Assembly: GCA_030592145.1 (NCBI GenBank)
Contig: JAUVKJ010000140.1
Span: forward strand, 1 to 5,551
DNA: 5,551 bases
Source: Bacteroides sp.
GTDB lineage: Bacteria > Bacteroidota > Bacteroidia > Bacteroidales > SM23-62
Direction: 5' to 3'
The notes beneath the pieces were generated by a model. The model made no database searches. It was not told the origin of the DNA and saw nothing but the letters and a program-made list of their open reading frames with translations. Both the position numbers and the translations under genes were made by a program. This document shows positions 1-5,551 of the stretch, one piece after another. Numbering within the stretch: position 1 is the stretch's first letter; the number at the start of each line of letters is the position of its first letter.

Positions 1-194
1 TCCCGTTCGTTTATGTATTTTACGAATTTCAGCATATGTATGCGTTCCTCTTCGGCCTGTTCATACAGCCAGCCGGCAATGCCTCCGAGTCCCTTTTTCT
101 CCGCCCAGGATGCCATGGCCAGGTAAAGATGGGAGGAGTATCCTTCCTTGTCTACCTGAATATTAAGAATATCTTCAACTTTCTTTGGTAACAT
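1..194 (-). CDS. Ferritin, non-heme iron storage protein (N-terminal part, cut by window edge)
   Basis: This is the first 64 codons of a bacterial ferritin, whose family stores iron by oxidising Fe(II) at a di-iron centre and depositing it inside a 24-subunit cytoplasmic shell. The start MLPKKVEDILNIQVDKEGYS, followed by YLAMASWAEKKGL and EQAEEERIHMLKF, matches helices A and B of FtnA-type ferritins. The ferroxidase ligands fall on the same numbers as in E. coli FtnA: Glu17, Tyr24, Glu49, Glu50 and His53. The remaining ligands lie beyond the edge, because family members are about 165-175 residues. There is no heme-binding context for a bacterioferritin. The ATG is the only start that gives the canonical N-terminus, and no Shine-Dalgarno precedes it. 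It begins 19 bases after the icd stop on the same strand, so co-transcription with icd is likely (inference). The assignment is firm for the family; the exact subtype is open. Confidence 0.9.
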   Translation of the reverse strand, partial: MLPKKVEDILNIQVDKEGYSSHLYLAMASWAEKKGLGGIAGWLYEQAEEERIHMLKFVKYINER

Positions 195-213
195 ATCAAT
201 AGTTAATTTAAGG

Positions 214-1479
214 TCACATATTCTTGATAATCTCCGAACCGAATTCAGAGGTCTTTAGTTTAGTGGCCCCTTCCATAAGGCGTTCGAAATCGTAGGTCAC
301 CCTTTTGGATAATATTGTTTTTTTCAGTCCCCCGATGATCAGGTCGGCCGCTTCCTGCCAGCCCATATACTCAAACATCAATACACCGGATAATATGACG
401 GATCCCGGGTTAACCTTATCCTGTCCGGCATACTTCGGGGCAGTTCCATGGGTGGCTTCGAAAATGGCATGCCCGGTTTCATAATTGATATTTGCTCCCG
501 GAGCGATGCCGATCCCACCGACGATCGCGGCAAGCGCATCGGAAATATAATCACCGTTGAGGTTCATCGTAGTAATTACCGAATACTCTGCCGGCCTTGT
601 GAGGATCTGCTGCAGGAAGGCATCGGCAATCACATCCTTGATCAGCAGCTTACCGTTTGCCAGTGCTTCCTCCTGGGCTTTGCCTGCAGCAGCGGTTCCT
701 TCCTTTTCCGCGATCCGGTCATATTGCAGCCATGTAAATACCCTGCCTCCGAATTCCTTCTCAGCAATCTCATAGCCCCAGAGTTTAAATTGTCCCTCTG
801 TGAACTTCATAATGTTTCCCTTATGCACAAGGGTCACGGAAGGAAGCTTATGCCTGAGTGCATACAGAATGGCGGCCCGGACCAGTCGGAAGGTCCCCTC
901 TTTGGAAACCGGTTTGACGCCGATCGATGTAGATTCCGGAAAGCGGATCTTGGTAACCCCCATTTCCTTTTGCAGAAAATCGATTACCTTTTTATTTTCC
1001 GGGGTTCCCGTCATCCATTCAATGCCGGCATATATATCTTCGGAATTCTCCCTGAAAATAACCATATCCGTAGTAGACGGGTCCTTAACAGGACTGGGTA
1101 CGCCCTCGTAATGCTTTACCGGCCTGAGGCATGTATAAAGGTCGAGAATCTGCCTCAGTGCCACATTCAGGGAGCGGATCCCGCCGCCAACCGGTGTAGT
1201 CAGCGGTCCCTTAATGGCCACCAGGTATTCCCTGAAAACGTCGATGGTTTCCTGAGGAAGCCACTCGCCTGATTTTTTGAATGCTTTTTCTCCTGCGAGC
1301 ACTTCTTTCCAGATGATCTTTTTGGTTCCACCGTAAGCTTTTTCAACGGCTGCATCCAAAACACGTACCGACGCTGCCCAGATGTCCGGTCCCGTTCCGT
1401 CTCCCTCGATAAAGGGAATGACCGGATTGTCGGGTACCTGCAATTGTCCGTTCTGTATGGTTACTTTTTGTTCTTCCAT
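214..1479 (-). CDS. icd: Isocitrate dehydrogenase, NADP-dependent
   Basis: This enzyme converts isocitrate to 2-oxoglutarate and CO2 in the TCA cycle and makes NADPH in the cytoplasm. The 421-residue product closely follows E. coli Icd (416 residues). Substrate-binding residues are visible in SLNVALR (Ser103, Asn105, Arg109), LRP (Arg119), FRENSEDIY (Arg143, Tyr150) and VHKGN (Lys220). The metal-binding aspartates lie in KDVIADAF and NGDYISD (Asp310, Asp314). NADP specificity is indicated by HGTAPKY (Lys349, Tyr350) and VTYDFER (Tyr396, Arg400), the equivalents of E. coli Lys344, Tyr345, Tyr391 and Arg395. An Ala/Glu/Lys-rich stretch at about 252-276 is longer than in E. coli but occurs in other Icd proteins. 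The frame is open upstream to a TTG at 1566, but the ATG at 1479 gives the family N-terminus, and the upstream part overlaps a promoter-like sequence. The leader is A-rich with no Shine-Dalgarno. The ferritin gene follows 19 bases downstream. Confidence 0.97.
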   Translation of the reverse strand: MEEQKVTIQNGQLQVPDNPVIPFIEGDGTGPDIWAASVRVLDAAVEKAYGGTKKIIWKEVLAGEKAFKKSGEWLPQETIDVFREYLVAIKGPLTTPVGGGIRSLNVALRQILDLYTCLRPVKHYEGVPSPVKDPSTTDMVIFRENSEDIYAGIEWMTGTPENKKVIDFLQKEMGVTKIRFPESTSIGVKPVSKEGTFRLVRAAILYALRHKLPSVTLVHKGNIMKFTEGQFKLWGYEIAEKEFGGRVFTWLQYDRIAEKEGTAAAGKAQEEALANGKLLIKDVIADAFLQQILTRPAEYSVITTMNLNGDYISDALAAIVGGIGIAPGANINYETGHAIFEATHGTAPKYAGQDKVNPGSVILSGVLMFEYMGWQEAADLIIGGLKKTILSKRVTYDFERLMEGATKLKTSEFGSEIIKNM

Positions 1480-1501
1480 TATGATTTTTTTTTTGTGAAA
1501 G

Positions 1502-1531
1502 TAAATATAATAAAAGATTGATGCCGTACAA
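1502..1531 (-). promoter_or_regulatory. Candidate Bacteroidota-type promoter for icd
   Basis: Read on the minus strand, TTG (1531-1529) is followed after 19 bases by TATATTTA (1509-1502). This fits the Bacteroidota housekeeping sigma pattern TTTG / TAnnTTTG except for the last base of the -7 box and a -33 box reduced to TTG. A start about six bases downstream would give a leader of roughly 15 bases containing a run of ten A before the icd ATG at 1479. It would drive icd and probably the ferritin gene independently of dnaX. This is a pattern match only. Confidence 0.5.
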
Positions 1532-1582
1532 TTAAAAATACGATAATTGCAATTTTGCAGGATCAACAGGCCTGTGTTATGC

Positions 1583-3373
1583 TTACTCGAAATCCAGGTT
1601 AAACCTTTCTTTTAACTTACCCAAGTCGGGATTCTTTTTTAGCATGTGATCATATTTTTCTTCCGGGGTGTAGAGAGTATTTTTCAGTTCTTCCTCCTCG
1701 CTTATAACAGGTAATAATTTAAATTGGTTGTTCTGCAGAGCCTTCCCGAGGTAGCTGACCAGCTCGGGTTTGATGTCGCGAATGAATTCTTCAAGCTGCG
1801 CCGAATTACTCAGGACCACCTCGATCTGAAGGGCATCTCCCAGAGTTGGAAGATGATGCTTGAGGCTGTTGTACATTCTCGGCTTCCCTTCCCTGATGCT
1901 GTCCGTGTATGCACTCCAGTGCTTCAGTAAATCTTCCTGGCTGAATGGATCGGAAAGAACAGGCACTTCCCGGGGGGCGCTCCCGCCCTCCTCCTGGCCT
2001 TTCCTTTTATGAACGCCGTTCAGGGCATCCTTGATGGAAGGCAGTGTACCCGGACCCTCTTTCCTGATCCGGGATACCGGAATGGCTTTCTTCGATACGG
2101 GAGTGGCGGCAGGCTGATCATCATCCGTTTCACGCGCACCGTCACTTGTTTCAGGCAAGGCCGTTGGCGAACTTCCTCCGGTTTCTGTTCCTGCCCTGGA
2201 TTCGCCTGTGGAGGGAGGTGTTGATTTGTCATCACCTGCTTCAGGTTCCGCTTTGAGGGTCAGGGCTTTTTTTTTTGAATCATCCTGCAGGCAGCACAGT
2301 TTCAGTAAAGCCAGCTCCACATGCAGACGCTGGTTCCGGCTTGACTTAAAAGAAACATCGGCTGATCCGAGCACATCAAGGGCCGCGTACAACCATCCCT
2401 GGTTCACCACCTGGCTCTGGGCTTTGTACTTCTCACTAATGCCCGCACCAACCTCAAGAAGCTGCAGGGTGACAGGGTCCTGGCAGACCAGCAGGTCTCT
2501 CAGGTGTGCGCTGAATCCGGACAGGCAATTCCGGGCATCAAATCCTTTCGAAAGGATCTCATCGAATATCATCAGCGCCTCTCCTGCCTGCCCGTTAAGA
2601 CAGGTTTCAGTCAGCCTGAAATAATACTCGTAATCGAGTATATTCAGGTTCTCAATAACATCCTGGTACCGGATCGTTTTATCCGAAAAACTTACCATCT
2701 GGTCGTATATCGAAAGGGCATCACGCATGGCCCCGTCGGCCTTCAATGCGATTATATTAAAAGCATCCGCCTCATATTTAACTCCTTCTTCACCTGAAAT
2801 GTATTCAAGGTATTTTACAATATCCCTGACCCGGATGCGATTAAAATCAAAGATCTGGCAACGGGAGAGTATGGTGGGAATGATCTTGTGCTTTTCGGTT
2901 GTTGCCAGTATAAACACCGCATGAGCGGGTGGTTCTTCCAGGGTTTTCAGGAAGGCATTAAAGGCAGAAGAGGATAGCATATGTACCTCATCTATTATAT
3001 ATATACTATACCTGCCTATCTGGGGTGGGATCCTGACCTGCTCGGTAAGATTCCGGATATCTTCGACGGAATTGTTCGATGCTGCATCCAGCTCATGGAT
3101 ATTAAAGGCCCTGGATTCATTAAAAGACAGACAGGATTCACAGGCATTGCAAGGTTCAGAATCCGGGCCCGGATTCGTGCAATTTATGGTTTTTGCAAAA
3201 ATGCGTGCACAGGTGGTTTTTCCCACACCACGGGGCCCGCAGAACAAGTATGCATGTCCCAGGTGGTTCTTCCGGATCGCATTCTTAAGCGTTCCTGTAA
3301 TGGGCGCCTGTCCGACTACGGAAGCAAAAGTTTCAGGGCGGTATTTTCGGGCAGAAACAATAAAATTATCCAT
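1583..3373 (-). CDS. dnaX: DNA polymerase III subunit tau/gamma (clamp loader)
   Basis: DnaX is the AAA+ ATPase of the clamp loader that opens and places the sliding clamp at replication forks; its long form also ties polymerase cores and helicase together. In the 596-residue product the motifs come in order: Walker [10 protein letters not shown] (46-54), four zinc cysteines (Cys65, 75, 78, 81), Walker B IIDEVH (126-131), sensor 1 ATTE (157-160), the SRC arginine finger (170-172) and sensor 2 GAMRDALS (214-221). The oligomerisation domain III ends near residue 362. A Pro/Ser/Thr/acidic linker runs to about 490, followed by a C-terminal region ending [10 protein letters not shown], as seen in Bacteroidota DnaX. 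The frame is open to a TTG at 3409, but ATG 3373 gives the conserved [13 protein letters not shown] start. A run of ten A covers codons 366-369, a probable slippage site for a short gamma form (see findings). No Shine-Dalgarno is visible. The gene diverges from rpsF. Confidence 0.96.
   Translation of the reverse strand: MDNFIVSARKYRPETFASVVGQAPITGTLKNAIRKNHLGHAYLFCGPRGVGKTTCARIFAKTINCTNPGPDSEPCNACESCLSFNESRAFNIHELDAASNNSVEDIRNLTEQVRIPPQIGRYSIYIIDEVHMLSSSAFNAFLKTLEEPPAHAVFILATTEKHKIIPTILSRCQIFDFNRIRVRDIVKYLEYISGEEGVKYEADAFNIIALKADGAMRDALSIYDQMVSFSDKTIRYQDVIENLNILDYEYYFRLTETCLNGQAGEALMIFDEILSKGFDARNCLSGFSAHLRDLLVCQDPVTLQLLEVGAGISEKYKAQSQVVNQGWLYAALDVLGSADVSFKSSRNQRLHVELALLKLCCLQDDSKKKALTLKAEPEAGDDKSTPPSTGESRAGTETGGSSPTALPETSDGARETDDDQPAATPVSKKAIPVSRIRKEGPGTLPSIKDALNGVHKRKGQEEGGSAPREVPVLSDPFSQEDLLKHWSAYTDSIREGKPRMYNSLKHHLPTLGDALQIEVVLSNSAQLEEFIRDIKPELVSYLGKALQNNQFKLLPVISEEEELKNTLYTPEEKYDHMLKKNPDLGKLKERFNLDFE
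2241..2278 (-). other. Candidate dnaX slippage site (A10 run) with stops in both shifted frames
   Basis: The mRNA reads TCA AAA AAA AAA GCC, a run of ten A (2276-2267) coding Ser366-Lys367-Lys368-Lys369. Adding one A, or a -1 ribosomal shift, gives Lys-Ser-Pro-Asp-Pro-Gln-Ser-Gly-Thr and a TGA at 2243-2241, a product of 377 residues. Losing one A gives Lys-Pro and a TGA at 2262-2260, a product of 370 residues. Both end just after domain III, where gamma forms end. The run and stops are read directly; their use in the cell is inferred from DnaX of Thermus and E. coli. A 5-bp stem with a 3-base loop lies about 20 bases downstream (2246-2234), probably too far to act as a frameshift stimulator. 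Confidence 0.6.
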
Positions 3374-3378
3374 GCGGT

Positions 3379-3409
3379 TAAAATTACTAAAACCGTCGAT
3401 AGCTTCCAA
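3379..3409 (-). promoter_or_regulatory. Weak candidate promoter for dnaX
   Basis: On the minus strand, TTG (3409-3407) and TAATTTTA (3386-3379) are separated by 20 bases, one base from the TAnnTTTG consensus. Transcription from it would start at or almost at the dnaX ATG (3373), giving a leaderless or nearly leaderless mRNA. No better match was seen between dnaX and rpsF on this strand. The call is tentative. Confidence 0.25.
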
Positions 3410-3420
3410 GGTGATTTTTT

Positions 3421-3451
3421 TTTGTGCATTCCGTAAAAGTTTCTAATTTTG
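3421..3451 (+). promoter_or_regulatory. Bacteroidota consensus promoter for the rpsF-rpsR-rplI operon
   Basis: TTTG (3421-3424), a 19-base spacer and TAATTTTG (3444-3451) match the known Bacteroidota -33/-7 pattern (TTTG, about 19-21 bases, TAnnTTTG) exactly. The -33 box is the end of a T9 tract. The expected start lies near 3457, giving a leader of roughly 28 bases, strongly A/T-rich, without a Shine-Dalgarno and without visible hairpin potential. Confidence 0.75.
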
Positions 3452-3484
3452 TGCGCTCAATATTTAAAATAAAAATCTTTAAAA

Positions 3485-3841
3485 ATGTTGAACCAGTACG
3501 AAACCGTTTTCATTACAACTCCCGTTTTGTCTGAAAGTCAGATGAAGGAAACGGTCGACAAGTTCAAAAAGATCCTGACCGGGAATGGTTCAGAGATCGT
3601 TCATGAAGAAAACTGGGGCCTCCGCAAGCTTGCCTACCCCATCCAGAAAAAGTCGACCGGATTTTATTACCTGATTGAATACAGGGCTGAAGGAACCCTC
3701 CTCGGGAAACTTGAAACAGAATTCAAGAGGGATGAACGCATCATCCGGTTCCTTACCGTCGGCCTGGACAAGTACGCAGTGAAGTATGCAGAAAAGAAAA
3801 GAGCCATGAAGGCTGAAACTCAAAAAACCAAGGAGGAATAA
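3485..3841 (+). CDS. rpsF: Small ribosomal subunit protein bS6
   Basis: bS6 binds the central domain of 16S rRNA as a heterodimer with bS18 on the 30S platform. The 118-residue protein starts [11 protein letters not shown] and carries the S6 core [12 protein letters not shown] (44-55) and [15 protein letters not shown] (81-95). Its Lys/Glu-rich tail after residue 98 is typical of the family. It is the first gene of a three-gene operon, behind a consensus Bacteroidota promoter. The start is fixed by this promoter and by the conserved N-terminus. The leader is A/T-rich and has no Shine-Dalgarno. Its last sense codons AAG GAG GAA double as the Shine-Dalgarno of rpsR three bases further on. In structural work on a Flavobacterium ribosome, bS6 lines the pocket, with bS18 and bS21, that holds the 16S 3' tail. 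Confidence 0.97.
   Translation: MLNQYETVFITTPVLSESQMKETVDKFKKILTGNGSEIVHEENWGLRKLAYPIQKKSTGFYYLIEYRAEGTLLGKLETEFKRDERIIRFLTVGLDKYAVKYAEKKRAMKAETQKTKEE
3830..3836 (+). promoter_or_regulatory. Strong Shine-Dalgarno of rpsR
   Basis: AAGGAGG, seven bases complementary to the 16S 3' tail, ends 8 bases before the rpsR ATG (3845). It is embedded in the last codons of rpsF, so codon content (Lys-Glu-Glu) could partly explain it. It stands out because rpsF, icd, dnaX, ridA and the ferritin gene in this window show no such sequence. Confidence 0.8.
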
Positions 3842-3844
3842 ACG

Positions 3845-4108
3845 ATGAACCAGTCAGAAATCAGGTATCTCACACCACCAACAGTAGAGATCAAAAGGAA
3901 AAAGTATTGCCGGTTCAGGAAAAACCGGATCAAATACATCGATTATAAAGATCCCGAGTTCCTCAAAAAGTTTTTAAACGAGCAAGGCAAGATCCTCCCG
4001 AAAAGGCTTACCGGGACTTCACTCAAGTACCAGCGTAAAGTGTCAAGGGCCATCAAAAGAGCCCGTCATATTGCACTTTTACCCTATGTTACAGATTTGT
4101 TGAAATAG
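3845..4108 (+). CDS. rpsR: Small ribosomal subunit protein bS18
   Basis: bS18 is the 30S platform protein that pairs with bS6. The 87-residue product is full length and contains the S18 signature: [17 protein letters not shown] (20-36), then [21 protein letters not shown] (43-63, given here as motif landmarks) and the basic helix [13 protein letters not shown] (69-81). It starts 3 bases after the rpsF stop, with AAGGAGG overlapping the end of rpsF, so translation is likely coupled to rpsF. No ssb or priB gene separates rpsF from rpsR, unlike in Firmicutes or Proteobacteria. bS18 contacts the 16S 3' tail in the Bacteroidota platform pocket that blocks Shine-Dalgarno pairing, which gives its own strong Shine-Dalgarno possible regulatory meaning (inference). 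Confidence 0.97.
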   Translation: MNQSEIRYLTPPTVEIKRKKYCRFRKNRIKYIDYKDPEFLKKFLNEQGKILPKRLTGTSLKYQRKVSRAIKRARHIALLPYVTDLLK

Positions 4109-4113
4109 AAAAC

Positions 4114-4119
4114 AGGAGG
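4114..4119 (+). promoter_or_regulatory. Strong Shine-Dalgarno of rplI
   Basis: AGGAGG ends 7 bases before the rplI ATG (4127). It lies wholly in the 18-base spacer after the rpsR stop, so coding constraint does not explain it. It is the second strong Shine-Dalgarno in this operon and confirms the rplI start. Confidence 0.8.
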
Positions 4120-4126
4120 ATTCCAC

Positions 4127-4573
4127 ATGGATATTATTTTAAAACAAGACATTTCCAGCCTCGGGCATAAGGATGACATCATTACGGTAAAGGACGGTTA
4201 TGCAAGGAATTACCTGATTCCCAAGGGACTGGCATTAAATGCCACGCCTTCCGTCAGGAAGATGCATCAGGAAATACTGAAACAACGTGCTCACAAAGAA
4301 GATCAGATCAGGCTGGAAGCTGAAGCGATTGCTGAAAAGATGAAGGACCTGAAACTCACCATCGGTGCGAAAACGAGTACCAAAGGAAAGATCTTCGGTT
4401 CCGTGAATACTATTCAGCTCGCCGAATCACTCAAAAAAGAAGGATTCGGGATCGACCGTAAGGACATCACCATCAAGGAGGAACTGATCAAGGAAATTGG
4501 CAGTTATACCGCAACAGTTAAACTGCACAAGGCAGTCAAGGTTGATATTCCCTTCGAGATTATCGCGGAATAA
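4127..4573 (+). CDS. rplI: Large ribosomal subunit protein bL9
   Basis: bL9 is the elongated 50S protein anchored near the base of the L1 stalk. The 148-residue product has the usual length and three-part build. The N-terminal domain carries the L9 signature from Gly13 through VKDGYARNYLIPKG (21-34). A long charged connecting helix spans about 42-75. The C-terminal domain contains KGKIFGSVNT (86-95) and ends VKVDIPFEIIAE. It is the last gene of the rpsF operon, 18 bases after rpsR, with AGGAGG in the spacer. A large hairpin starts 22 bases after the stop. The protein itself shows nothing unusual. Confidence 0.97.
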   Translation: MDIILKQDISSLGHKDDIITVKDGYARNYLIPKGLALNATPSVRKMHQEILKQRAHKEDQIRLEAEAIAEKMKDLKLTIGAKTSTKGKIFGSVNTIQLAESLKKEGFGIDRKDITIKEELIKEIGSYTATVKLHKAVKVDIPFEIIAE

Positions 4574-4595
4574 TCCCGTCCCTATGGGCATCCAG

Positions 4596-4671
4596 CAAAT
4601 AGGATATTAAACAAGCCATCTTTAAAATTTTTTACTGAAAATTTTGCAATGGCGGTTTAATACCCTATTTG
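4596..4671. terminator. 76-base imperfect inverted repeat between convergent rplI and ridA; possible two-way terminator
   Basis: Nearly the whole segment folds on itself. CAAATAGG (4596-4603) pairs with CCTATTTG (4664-4671). After a one-base mismatch, TATTAAAC pairs with GTTTAATA. After a small unequal bulge, GCCAT pairs with ATGGC. After an internal loop, AAAATTTT (4624-4631) pairs with AAAATTTT (4638-4645) around the loop TTACTG. That gives about 29 base pairs, read by eye. Its place between convergent genes suits a terminator shared by both strands. No T-tract adjoins either outer arm; the nearest T6 is at 4687-4692, inside the end of ridA. It might instead be an RNA-stabilising structure or a small palindromic repeat element. 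Confidence 0.5.
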
Positions 4672-4690
4672 TTATGATACGGCCACTTTT

Positions 4691-5068
4691 TTATTTCATA
4701 GCGATCGCTTCAATTTCGATAAGTACATCGAGGGGAAGCCTGACAACCTGGTAGGCTGCCCTGGCCGGGGGATCTTCATCAAAATATTCTGCATAAACAG
4801 CATTCATCTCCCGGAAATGATCCATGTCTTTCAGAAGGCAGGTGCATTTTACCACATCCCTTTTTGAGTAGCCTGCAGCCGCCAGGATGGTATCGATGTT
4901 AATCAGGACCTGTCTGGTTTGTTCCCTGATATCTCCTTCTACAGGTTTTCCTGTTTCCGGGTCAAGGCAGATCTGTCCGGACACAAACAGCATACCATTA
5001 TGATCAATAGCTTGGCTGTAAGGCCCCACAGCCCCGGGGGCTTTTTTTGTCCGTACGACTTTTTTCAT
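4691..5068 (-). CDS. ridA: RidA family enamine/imine deaminase
   Basis: RidA (YjgF/YER057c/UK114 family) proteins hydrolyse reactive enamine/imine intermediates, such as 2-aminoacrylate released by PLP enzymes, to ketoacids plus ammonia in the cytoplasm. The 125-residue protein matches the family's usual length. It shows [12 protein letters not shown] (10-21, Tyr17), [12 protein letters not shown] (29-40), the helix [24 protein letters not shown] (74-85) and the active-site stretch [13 protein letters not shown], with the carboxylate-binding arginine at Arg103. It closes with IEIEAIA (Glu118, Glu120). Presence of that arginine supports the active RidA subgroup rather than the inactive Rid groups. 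It starts 10 bases after the stop of the LptD-like gene, with no Shine-Dalgarno, and is most likely co-transcribed with it. No functional link between the two is evident. Confidence 0.93.
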   Translation of the reverse strand: MKKVVRTKKAPGAVGPYSQAIDHNGMLFVSGQICLDPETGKPVEGDIREQTRQVLINIDTILAAAGYSKRDVVKCTCLLKDMDHFREMNAVYAEYFDEDPPARAAYQVVRLPLDVLIEIEAIAMK

Positions 5069-5078
5069 ACTATATCAG

Positions 5079-5551
5079 TTAAAAATTATCATACCAGGTA
5101 TCCCCCTTCTCATACATCAGGTCGCGCAAGATGGCAGACTTGATATTGATCTGGAAGGAATAACTACGGTATTTTCCGAAAGGCACCATTCGAACAGACA
5201 TCTCCCAGCAATGAAGATCGCGGTGGATACTGATATTGGTGGTAGTCATTTTTTTGCTTTTAAAGTCATAGCCCGTATTACAGCCGATCTTCCATTTCGG
5301 TGTCAGGCTAAAATCTCCCCGCACACGAAGGGATTGAATAATTTTGTAATCATCATAGGGTTTGGTGTAGCGGAAATTATAATCAACACTGAAGGTCCAG
5401 GGTATATCAAAATCCACATAAGCACCGTAGGAAACCTGGTCGAATCCGGTCGGGTCGACCAGCCGGGCCGTCGGGTCGTTGGCCAGGTCAAGCTGGCCGT
5501 CTTCCCCGCTTTTCTTCCCCTGTTTTGAACTAAAGTTCATACCTACTGAGA
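5079..5551 (-). CDS. LptD-like LPS assembly outer-membrane protein (C-terminal end, cut by window edge)
   Basis: Only the last 156 residues are present; the frame is open to the right edge (Ser-Val-Gly before the first internal ATG), so the gene starts outside. The fragment is a run of amphipathic beta strands with alternating aromatics, such as YGAYVDFDIPWTFSVDYNF and LTPKWKIGCNTGYDF, and ends in a C-terminal Phe, as outer-membrane barrels do. The stretch SIHRDLHCWEMSVRMVPFG, then SFQINIKSAILRDL and a WYDNF end, resembles the C-terminus of the large Bacteroidota proteins annotated as putative LPS assembly protein LptD. By that homology it would insert lipopolysaccharide into the outer leaflet. 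The family call is by recollection of this C-terminal pattern; another barrel family cannot be excluded. ridA follows 10 bases downstream. Confidence 0.7.
   Translation of the reverse strand, partial: SVGMNFSSKQGKKSGEDGQLDLANDPTARLVDPTGFDQVSYGAYVDFDIPWTFSVDYNFRYTKPYDDYKIIQSLRVRGDFSLTPKWKIGCNTGYDFKSKKMTTTNISIHRDLHCWEMSVRMVPFGKYRSYSFQINIKSAILRDLMYEKGDTWYDNF

Noticed and set aside
448..1272. Long plus-strand open frame of 274 codons opposite icd
   Set aside because: It is antisense to a clearly conserved icd, has no recognisable domain, has Cys/Arg-rich low-plausibility composition, and has no promoter or ribosome binding site. It is a shadow frame.
1566..1575. Perfect palindrome ACAGGCCTGT just after the dnaX stop, as a terminator
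   Set aside because: It has no loop and no following T-tract, so it cannot form a useful terminator hairpin. The weak TGCAA/TTGCA repeat at 1548-1559 was dismissed for the same reason.
3374..3409. A 12-residue N-terminal extension of DnaX from a TTG codon
   Set aside because: The conserved family start is [13 protein letters not shown] at 3373; the extension is not conserved in kind and starts with a rare codon. The same reasoning excludes the 29-residue TTG extension of Icd (1480-1566).
2981..3446. Two plus-strand open frames (151 and 124 codons) opposite the 5' part of dnaX
   Set aside because: Both lie opposite the conserved ATPase domain, show no family motif and overlap each other in different frames. 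They are shadow frames.
3452..3484. S6:S18-binding leader RNA upstream of rpsF
   Set aside because: The leader is only about 30 bases, A/T-rich, with no hairpin and no CCG-containing bulge of the known motif.
4596..4671. Reading the long hairpin as a MITE insertion
   Set aside because: No flanking target-site duplication is visible (left flank CCAG, right flank TTAT), and only one copy lies in the window. Not excluded, but unsupported without a genome search.
4701..4708. GCGATCGC octamer resembling the cyanobacterial HIP1 repeat
   Set aside because: It is a single occurrence inside the ridA coding sequence in a Bacteroidota-like context; it is explained by codons.

Overview
The window looks like chromosomal DNA from a member of the Bacteroidota, probably class Bacteroidia. 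Four things point there: the protein sequences; a textbook Bacteroidota promoter (TTTG, 19 bases, TAnnTTTG) in front of rpsF; mostly Shine-Dalgarno-free starts behind A/T-rich leaders; and the gene content (Bacteroidota-type DnaX ending in an LDFE tail, and an LptD-like outer-membrane protein next to RidA). No phage, IS, CRISPR, tRNA or rRNA was seen. This is core genome, with no sign of a novel accessory system.

Layout. On the minus strand, reading right to left from 3373, lie dnaX (DNA polymerase III tau/gamma clamp-loader subunit), icd (NADP-type isocitrate dehydrogenase) and the first 64 codons of a ferritin gene cut by the left edge. icd has its own promoter-like sequence in the 103-base gap after dnaX, and the ferritin gene starts 19 bases after icd. 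On the plus strand, divergent from dnaX, is the ribosomal protein operon rpsF-rpsR-rplI (bS6, bS18, bL9) without the ssb or priB gene found between rpsF and rpsR in many other phyla. It ends before a 76-base, almost fully self-complementary hairpin. Facing it on the minus strand are ridA and, upstream, the C-terminal end of an LptD-like outer-membrane beta-barrel protein cut by the right edge.

What deserves a second look. (1) dnaX carries an uninterrupted run of ten A residues in its mRNA exactly where the clamp-loader core ends and the tau-specific linker begins. Both alternative frames hit a stop within nine codons, which predicts a short gamma-like product by slippage, as known for Thermus and, through ribosomal frameshifting, for E. 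coli. (2) In a window where the other visible starts lack a Shine-Dalgarno sequence, rpsR and rplI both have strong ones. bS6 and bS18 are parts of the pocket that hides the anti-Shine-Dalgarno in Bacteroidota ribosomes, so this may be a feedback device. (3) The long hairpin between rplI and ridA is larger than an ordinary terminator and lacks an adjoining T-tract.

Every gene identity rests on recognition of family motifs by eye; no database search was run.
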